A stretch of DNA of 9,164 nucleotides from Bacteriovoracaceae bacterium UBA6261 (GTDB lineage Bacteria > Bdellovibrionota > Bacteriovoracia > Bacteriovoracales > Bacteriovoracaceae). The notes beneath the pieces are model-generated. The model searched no databases. It worked only from the letters and a program-made list of their open reading frames with translations, and was not told where the DNA came from. Shown here piece after piece: positions 6,178 through 9,164 of this stretch. Made by a program: the position numbers and the translations under genes. The stretch is taken from contig DJVH01000066.1 in assembly GCA_002440825.1 (NCBI GenBank), positions 1 to 9,164 of the forward strand. Direction: 5' to 3'. Numbering within the stretch: the first letter of the stretch is position 1; each line of letters opens with the position of its first letter.

Positions 6178-6672
6178 ATGAAAACAGGAATTTTAGCGGG
6201 ACTTTTTCTTTTCGCACTTCCGGCCTTTTCCGGCGAACATGCCCTTGGGGCCCATGTTCATGGAACAGTAAAGCTGGCGCTTGCGGTAGAAGCAAACACA
6301 ATGGATGTTGATTTTGACGGGCCGTCGGAATCACTCATTGGCTTTGAACACGCTCCGAAATCAGACAAAGATAAGGCCATCTTTAACGGTTCTAAAAATC
6401 TTTGGGAAAAAAAATTACTGACGATTCTGACTCCCGCCGCAGACCTTGGTTGTAAAATTGCCGAGTCGTCTTTCGTGCAGGAAATAGAGGGAACACATGC
6501 AGACATCGAAGCAAAAGCTAAGATTTCTTGCGCAAAAAATCTTGCTGGAACTGAGTTGAAAATTTCTCTGATCAAAGCTTTTTCCCACATCAAAAAATTG
6601 AAAGTTGAAGTGCTTTCGGCCTCAACGACGAGTGTGGAAATCAGCAAACCTGAACAAACAATTAAGTTATAA
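6178..6672 (+). CDS. ZrgA/DUF2796-family periplasmic protein, putative zinc uptake
   Basis: This 164-residue exported protein has a signal peptide at about 1-18 (MKTGILAGLFLFALPAFS, cleavage near Ser18/Gly19). The mature part opens with HALGAHVHGTVKLALAV, matching the DUF2796 pattern AHxHGxxxLxxA. It continues with SESLIGFEHAPKSDKDKA (the conserved GFEHAP block, residues 55-60), two cysteines (92, 118) that could pair, and HADIEAKAKISC (107-118). Vibrio ZrgA in this family assists high-affinity zinc uptake through a ZnuABC-type transporter and has a long His-rich stretch. Here that stretch is missing and only single histidines (21, 26, 28, 58, 107, 137) remain. No zinc transporter is adjacent; the gene is monocistronic, with its own promoter and a terminator straight after the stop. 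Family call is good; zinc function is by family only. Confidence 0.8.
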   Translation: MKTGILAGLFLFALPAFSGEHALGAHVHGTVKLALAVEANTMDVDFDGPSESLIGFEHAPKSDKDKAIFNGSKNLWEKKLLTILTPAADLGCKIAESSFVQEIEGTHADIEAKAKISCAKNLAGTELKISLIKAFSHIKKLKVEVLSASTTSVEISKPEQTIKL

Positions 6673-6700
6673 AAAAAGCTCCTCCGGGAGCTTTTTTTTT
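6673..6700. terminator. Bidirectional intrinsic terminator with UCCG tetraloop
   Basis: GCTCC (6678-6682) and GGAGC (6687-6691) pair around a TCCG loop, a UNCG-class tetraloop closed by C-G, which is unusually stable in RNA. Seven A precede it and nine T follow, so the stem extends by A-T pairs. It has a U-tract in both directions and serves both the ZrgA-like gene (+) and the peroxiredoxin gene (-). The peroxiredoxin stop codon overlaps its right edge. Confidence 0.92.
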
Positions 6701-7223
6701 ACTTGGCTTTTAATTCAACAATTTTTTCGGCCACGCGATCAGCATCCTTTATGGGATCTACGTCTTTGTCTATATCCCTGATGATGAGATTGGGATCGAT
6801 AATAAAAGTCCAGCGTTTAGAAAAATTCACCAATGGCATTTTCGTTCCGTAAAGCTCGGTCACCTTTCCTCTTTCATCGGCAAGAAGAACAAAATTCAGG
6901 TTGTGATTTTTGGCAAAGTCAGCTTGTTCCTTCACACTGTTGATACTTACGCCAAAGACTTCTGCTCCGAGGTTTCTGATCTTTTTAATATTGTCCCTGA
7001 AAGCACAGGCCTGTTTTGTACAGCCTGGAGTTTCGGCCTTTGGATAGAAATAAAGAACCGTCCATTGTCCTTTTCTCGAGGACAATTCAAAAACTTTTCC
7101 ATCCATCGCGGTAAGGGTGAAGAGGGGCGCCGGATTGCCCGCGCTCACTTCAGCGGCCGTAACACTCTGGAATAATGCCTTGGTAAGGAAGCCGAATACG
7201 ATAAAAGTAATGATTTTTTTCAT
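6699..7223 (-). CDS. bcp: Exported peroxiredoxin, Bcp/PrxQ type
   Basis: This 174-residue thiol peroxidase reduces H2O2 and organic peroxides. YFYPKAETPGCTKQACAFRD (58-77) carries the peroxidatic Cys68 in the P-x-x-x-T-x-x-C motif. A resolving Cys73 five residues later is the atypical 2-Cys arrangement of Bcp/PrxQ. The conserved Arg is at 137 in KRWTFIID. The first 24 residues (MKKIITFIVFGFLTKALFQS then VTAA) look like a signal peptide with an A-x-A-like cleavage site, so this copy should be periplasmic, whereas E. coli Bcp is cytoplasmic. I start at the ATG at 7223; an in-frame TTG at 7238 would add five residues ahead of the signal. Neither start has a clear Shine-Dalgarno. It is monocistronic, convergent with the ZrgA-like gene and divergent from the RsmI-like gene. 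Confidence 0.9.
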   Translation of the reverse strand: MKKIITFIVFGFLTKALFQSVTAAEVSAGNPAPLFTLTAMDGKVFELSSRKGQWTVLYFYPKAETPGCTKQACAFRDNIKKIRNLGAEVFGVSINSVKEQADFAKNHNLNFVLLADERGKVTELYGTKMPLVNFSKRWTFIIDPNLIIRDIDKDVDPIKDADRVAEKIVELKAK

Positions 7224-7366
7224 GCCAAAATTAAACAATAGTTCTTGGTTGAAATCCAGTGATTTTTCACTCTGTCTCAGACTTGTCTTCTCCTTTTTTG
7301 GGTCTTTTTTTTTCGAGGAGAATTTTCACGTCTGACCGTTGATCTCTACCCAAGCGTCCTGCAATT

Positions 7367-7375
7367 TGCTACCCT
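7367..7375 (+). promoter_or_regulatory. Possible extended -10 before the RsmI-like gene
   Basis: TGCTACCCT (TG-n-TACCCT, TAnnnT form) ends 7 bases before the ATG at 7383, which has no Shine-Dalgarno. If used, transcription would begin at the start codon. No matching -35 is visible, so the call is weak. The rest of the 159-base divergent gap (7224-7382) holds a T-rich pyrimidine stretch (7286-7314) and a 6-bp inverted repeat TTCTCC/GGAGAA (7288-7293 and 7317-7322), with nothing else convincing. Confidence 0.3.
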
Positions 7376-7382
7376 GTCGGCG

Positions 7383-8099
7383 ATGACGACAAAAGGTATT
7401 CTCACATTAATTCCGACTCCGCTTTCTGAGACAGGTGTGCTCGAGCCGGTGGCCTTTGAGCTTCTTACCAGAGCGGCCACAGCTGAGCGCGAGCAATCGC
7501 TCTTTGTCATTGAGGATTTAAAGCCGGGGAGAAGACGCTGGCTTTCTTTTAAACTTCCGCGGGAAGTGGTTGAAGATTTTGTTCTCTATAACGAGCACAC
7601 AGCAAAGACCGCTTCAGTGGAGCTTCTTTCAGCTTTAAAAAAGGGAAAGAATGTTTATCTTATGAGCGATGGTGGTCTTCCGGCCTTTTACGATCCTGGA
7701 GTTGAACTCGTGTCTCTTTGTCATCAAAATCAGATCAAAGTCACGTCGACCCCATTTGCTAATTCAGTTGCACTGGCCCTGGCCCTCTCCGGAATGAATC
7801 ACAAAAAGTTCTGGTTTGAAGGATTTCTCCCTTTGGAAAATGCCGAACGACTGGCGGTCTTAAAAAAACTTCTCTCACAAAAACACACCAGTATTTTAAT
7901 GGATACGCCTTATCGGTTAAAGCGCGTATTGGAAGAATTGCAGGAAGTCTGGCAGAGCTCCGGCGGCAACGGCAAAGCTGTTTTTGTCGCAATGGATTTA
8001 AATACGGAAACCGAAGAATTGCGCATCGGGAGTCCCTCTCAGTTGCTGTCTAAGATTACTGATTTCAAACGTGAATTCATCCTGATTCTTTCTGAATAA
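7383..8099 (+). CDS. RsmI-like tetrapyrrole-methylase-fold SAM methyltransferase
   Basis: This 238-residue protein has the tetrapyrrole (corrin/porphyrin) methylase fold, closest to RsmI (2'-O-methylation of C1402 in 16S rRNA). Matching blocks in order are ILTLIPTPLSE (6-16, RsmI 'ATPIGN'), VIEDLKPGRR (42-51, 'AEDTR'), LYNEHT (68-73), and MSDGGLPAFYDPG (94-106, 'SDAGTPxISDPG', the SAM-loop). They continue with ALALSGMNHKKFWFEGFLP (132-150), ILMDTPYRLKRVLEEL (about 170-185, 'YESPHR') and VFVAMDLNTETEEL. It is about 40-50 residues shorter than E. coli RsmI because the C-terminal HTH-like extension is missing, and several glycines and charged residues differ. It may therefore be a sister clade with another target. 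fni lies 58 bases downstream on the same strand, so the two may be cotranscribed. Family call is secure; substrate is not. Confidence 0.82.
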   Translation: MTTKGILTLIPTPLSETGVLEPVAFELLTRAATAEREQSLFVIEDLKPGRRRWLSFKLPREVVEDFVLYNEHTAKTASVELLSALKKGKNVYLMSDGGLPAFYDPGVELVSLCHQNQIKVTSTPFANSVALALALSGMNHKKFWFEGFLPLENAERLAVLKKLLSQKHTSILMDTPYRLKRVLEELQEVWQSSGGNGKAVFVAMDLNTETEELRIGSPSQLLSKITDFKREFILILSE

Positions 8100-8146
8100 T
8101 CTCAAAGACTTAGGAGATCGAGAAGGGCACAAAAAGACATGACGGC

Positions 8147-8151
8147 AAAGG
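8147..8151 (+). promoter_or_regulatory. Ribosome binding site favouring the upstream fni start
   Basis: AAAGG lies 6 bases before the ATG at 8158. The alternative in-frame ATG at 8176 has only AAGAA 4 bases upstream, so 8158 is the better supported start. Confidence 0.4.
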
Positions 8152-8157
8152 TTGTTC

Positions 8158-9164
8158 ATGATAATTAAGAACTCTATGGACATTAAACAAGAAGAAAGGA
8201 AAAGAGATCATATCGATCTGGCCGTTGCTGCCCAGATGAGTCGCACTCATGTGGACGATCGCTTTTTCTTTGAACCGCTCTTGTCTGCCCATCCTGATCA
8301 TATCGATCTCTCGCTTTCTTTTTTCGGCAAAACGATGAAGGCCCCACTTTGGATTTCATCGATGACTGGTGGAACAGGTGAGGCCCGTCACATCAACCAG
8401 AACCTCGCAGAAGTCTGCCGTAAGTATGGACTTGGCATGGGGCTTGGGTCTTGTCGGATTCTTCTTGATGATAACGCTGAATCAAAAAAATATTTTCCCG
8501 ATTTCAATCTTCGTCCGGTCTTGGGAATAGATATTCCTTTCTTTGCCAATCTGGGAATTGCTCAGGTGGAAGCACTGATTGAAAAGGGTGAGATTTCAAA
8601 AATTGAAACTATGCTTGGCGCTCTTTCAGCAGACGGACTTTTTGTTCACATCAATCCATTGCAGGAATGGTTTCAACCCGAAGGCGACAGACTGAAAAAA
8701 TCGCCACTGGAGACTCTGGAAAAACTTTGTCATCAGTTAAAAACACAAATCGTTGTGAAAGAAGTCGGACAGGGAATGGGCCCACGGAGTTTAAAAGCGA
8801 TTCTGGAATTGCCTGTTGCCGGTATTGAACTGGCGGGCTTTGGCGGAACAAATTTCACACGCCTGGAACAAATGCGGGCGCATACAAAAAACGCAGCGTT
8901 TGCCAAAGTGGGGCATACAGCGCTGGAGATGGTTCAGTTTCTCAATGAACTTGTCCGCGGCAATGCTTCTTTTGCACAAAAACAAATTATTATTTCAGGC
9001 GGAATTGAAAGCAGTCTCGACGGTTTTTATCTGCGCGAAAATCTGAATTATACTTCAGTCATTGGACAGGCAAAAAACTTTCTGGTGAATGCAGAGACAA
9101 TTGAAAAGCTTTCTCTGTTTACTGAAAACGAAATTGCAGGCTTAAAGCTTGCGAAGTCATATCT
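8158..9164 (+). CDS. fni: Type II isopentenyl-diphosphate delta-isomerase, 3' partial
   Basis: This FMN- and NADPH-dependent enzyme interconverts IPP and DMAPP. It is needed where isoprenoids come from the mevalonate pathway, which supplies only IPP. The reading frame is open to the window end: 335 residues seen, nearly full length for the family. Matches include RKRDHIDLA near the N-terminus, ISSMTGGTGEARHINQNLA (FMN/substrate loop), GLGMGLGSCR, and VHINPLQEWFQPEGDR, which carries the His, Asn, Gln and Glu of the substrate/Mg2+ site. VVKEVGQGM and ELAGFGGTNF (flavin phosphate) follow, then IISGGIES. The ATG at 8158 has AAAGG 6 bases upstream and is preferred; the in-frame ATG at 8176 also fits family N-termini. 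An in-frame TGA at 8140 limits any further extension. It lies downstream of the RsmI-like gene, possibly in one transcript. Confidence 0.95.
   Translation, partial: MIIKNSMDIKQEERKRDHIDLAVAAQMSRTHVDDRFFFEPLLSAHPDHIDLSLSFFGKTMKAPLWISSMTGGTGEARHINQNLAEVCRKYGLGMGLGSCRILLDDNAESKKYFPDFNLRPVLGIDIPFFANLGIAQVEALIEKGEISKIETMLGALSADGLFVHINPLQEWFQPEGDRLKKSPLETLEKLCHQLKTQIVVKEVGQGMGPRSLKAILELPVAGIELAGFGGTNFTRLEQMRAHTKNAAFAKVGHTALEMVQFLNELVRGNASFAQKQIIISGGIESSLDGFYLRENLNYTSVIGQAKNFLVNAETIEKLSLFTENEIAGLKLAKSY
8206..8309 (+). repeat. 14-bp direct repeat inside fni
   Basis: GATCATATCGATCT occurs identically at 8206-8219 and 8296-8309, exactly 90 bases (30 codons) apart and in the same frame, each encoding DHIDL. 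The first copy falls in the family RK-x-HI block and the second in the DIDL block, so protein constraint on both sites with shared codon choice may be enough to explain it. Confidence 0.6.

Noticed and set aside
7224..7238. TTG start for the peroxiredoxin
   Set aside because: It adds MFNFG ahead of a typical MKK signal peptide with no better ribosome binding site.
7288..7322. TTCTCC/GGAGAA inverted repeat as a terminator
   Set aside because: Only 6 bp with a 23-base loop in a T-rich stretch; no gene ends nearby.
7267..7329. Lysine-rich 20-aa leftward peptide starting at GTG upstream of the peroxiredoxin
   Set aside because: No ribosome binding site, and low-complexity composition from the pyrimidine tract.
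7117..7335. Rightward 72-aa frame across the peroxiredoxin start
   Set aside because: Mostly antisense to the signal peptide region; no supporting features.
8651..9046. Small frames over the second half of fni
   Set aside because: Shadows of the fni frame, which is open to the window end with conserved motifs.
1..9164. tRNA, rRNA, CRISPR, insertion sequence, prophage or defence genes
   Set aside because: I looked for these on both strands and saw no supporting motifs, repeat arrays or terminal inverted repeats; this is only a by-eye reading.

Overview
The window looks like an ordinary chromosomal stretch of a Gram-negative bacterium. Exported and lipid-anchored proteins are present (a lipobox peptide, a ZrgA-type periplasmic protein and a secreted peroxiredoxin). 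A type II isopentenyl-diphosphate isomerase, usual in mevalonate-pathway bacteria, sits beside a U32 pair and an RsmI-like methylase. Together with moderate-to-low GC and compact gene packing, this suggests a Bdellovibrionota or other delta-like predator relative, such as Bacteriovorax or Peredibacter. That placement is inferred from gene content and was not tested. I see no phage, transposase, CRISPR, rRNA or tRNA.

Layout. From 3 to 437 (+) is the C-terminal part of NAD-dependent malate dehydrogenase. A long imperfect inverted repeat (445-587) fills the gap to a convergent small lipoprotein gene (588-749, -). Upstream of the lipoprotein, and probably one operon read leftward, are a membrane-anchored SGNH-fold/TPR protein whose catalytic residues look lost (1316-2455, -) and a stand-alone cyclic-nucleotide-binding-domain protein (866-1303, -). 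A 56-bp divergent promoter region separates these from a rightward pair of U32-family genes (2512-3729 and 3726-4904, +) that overlap by ATGA. The first is a TrhP-like protein with four cluster cysteines; the second has the same architecture without them. The pair abuts, with no intergenic base, a convergent RlmL-like THUMP methyltransferase (4905-6068, -). A divergent promoter region then drives a ZrgA/DUF2796 protein (6178-6672, +). It shares a bidirectional UNCG-loop terminator with a convergent exported Bcp/PrxQ peroxiredoxin (6699-7223, -). After another divergent region, an RsmI-like methylase (7383-8099, +) is followed by fni (from 8158, +, cut by the window end).

Themes. Three genes concern RNA modification (the U32 pair for tRNA wobble uridine, RlmL-like for 23S rRNA, RsmI-like for 16S rRNA). 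Two are central metabolism (mdh, fni). Two are envelope or periplasm maintenance (ZrgA-like, peroxiredoxin). The less ordinary parts are the leftward SGNH-TPR/cNMP/lipoprotein group, the Cys-less U32 partner, the 143-bp inverted repeat, and several genes without a Shine-Dalgarno sequence that carry a -10-like hexamer just before the start codon. No gene-free stretch exceeds 300 bases. I do not see a clear new multi-gene system.
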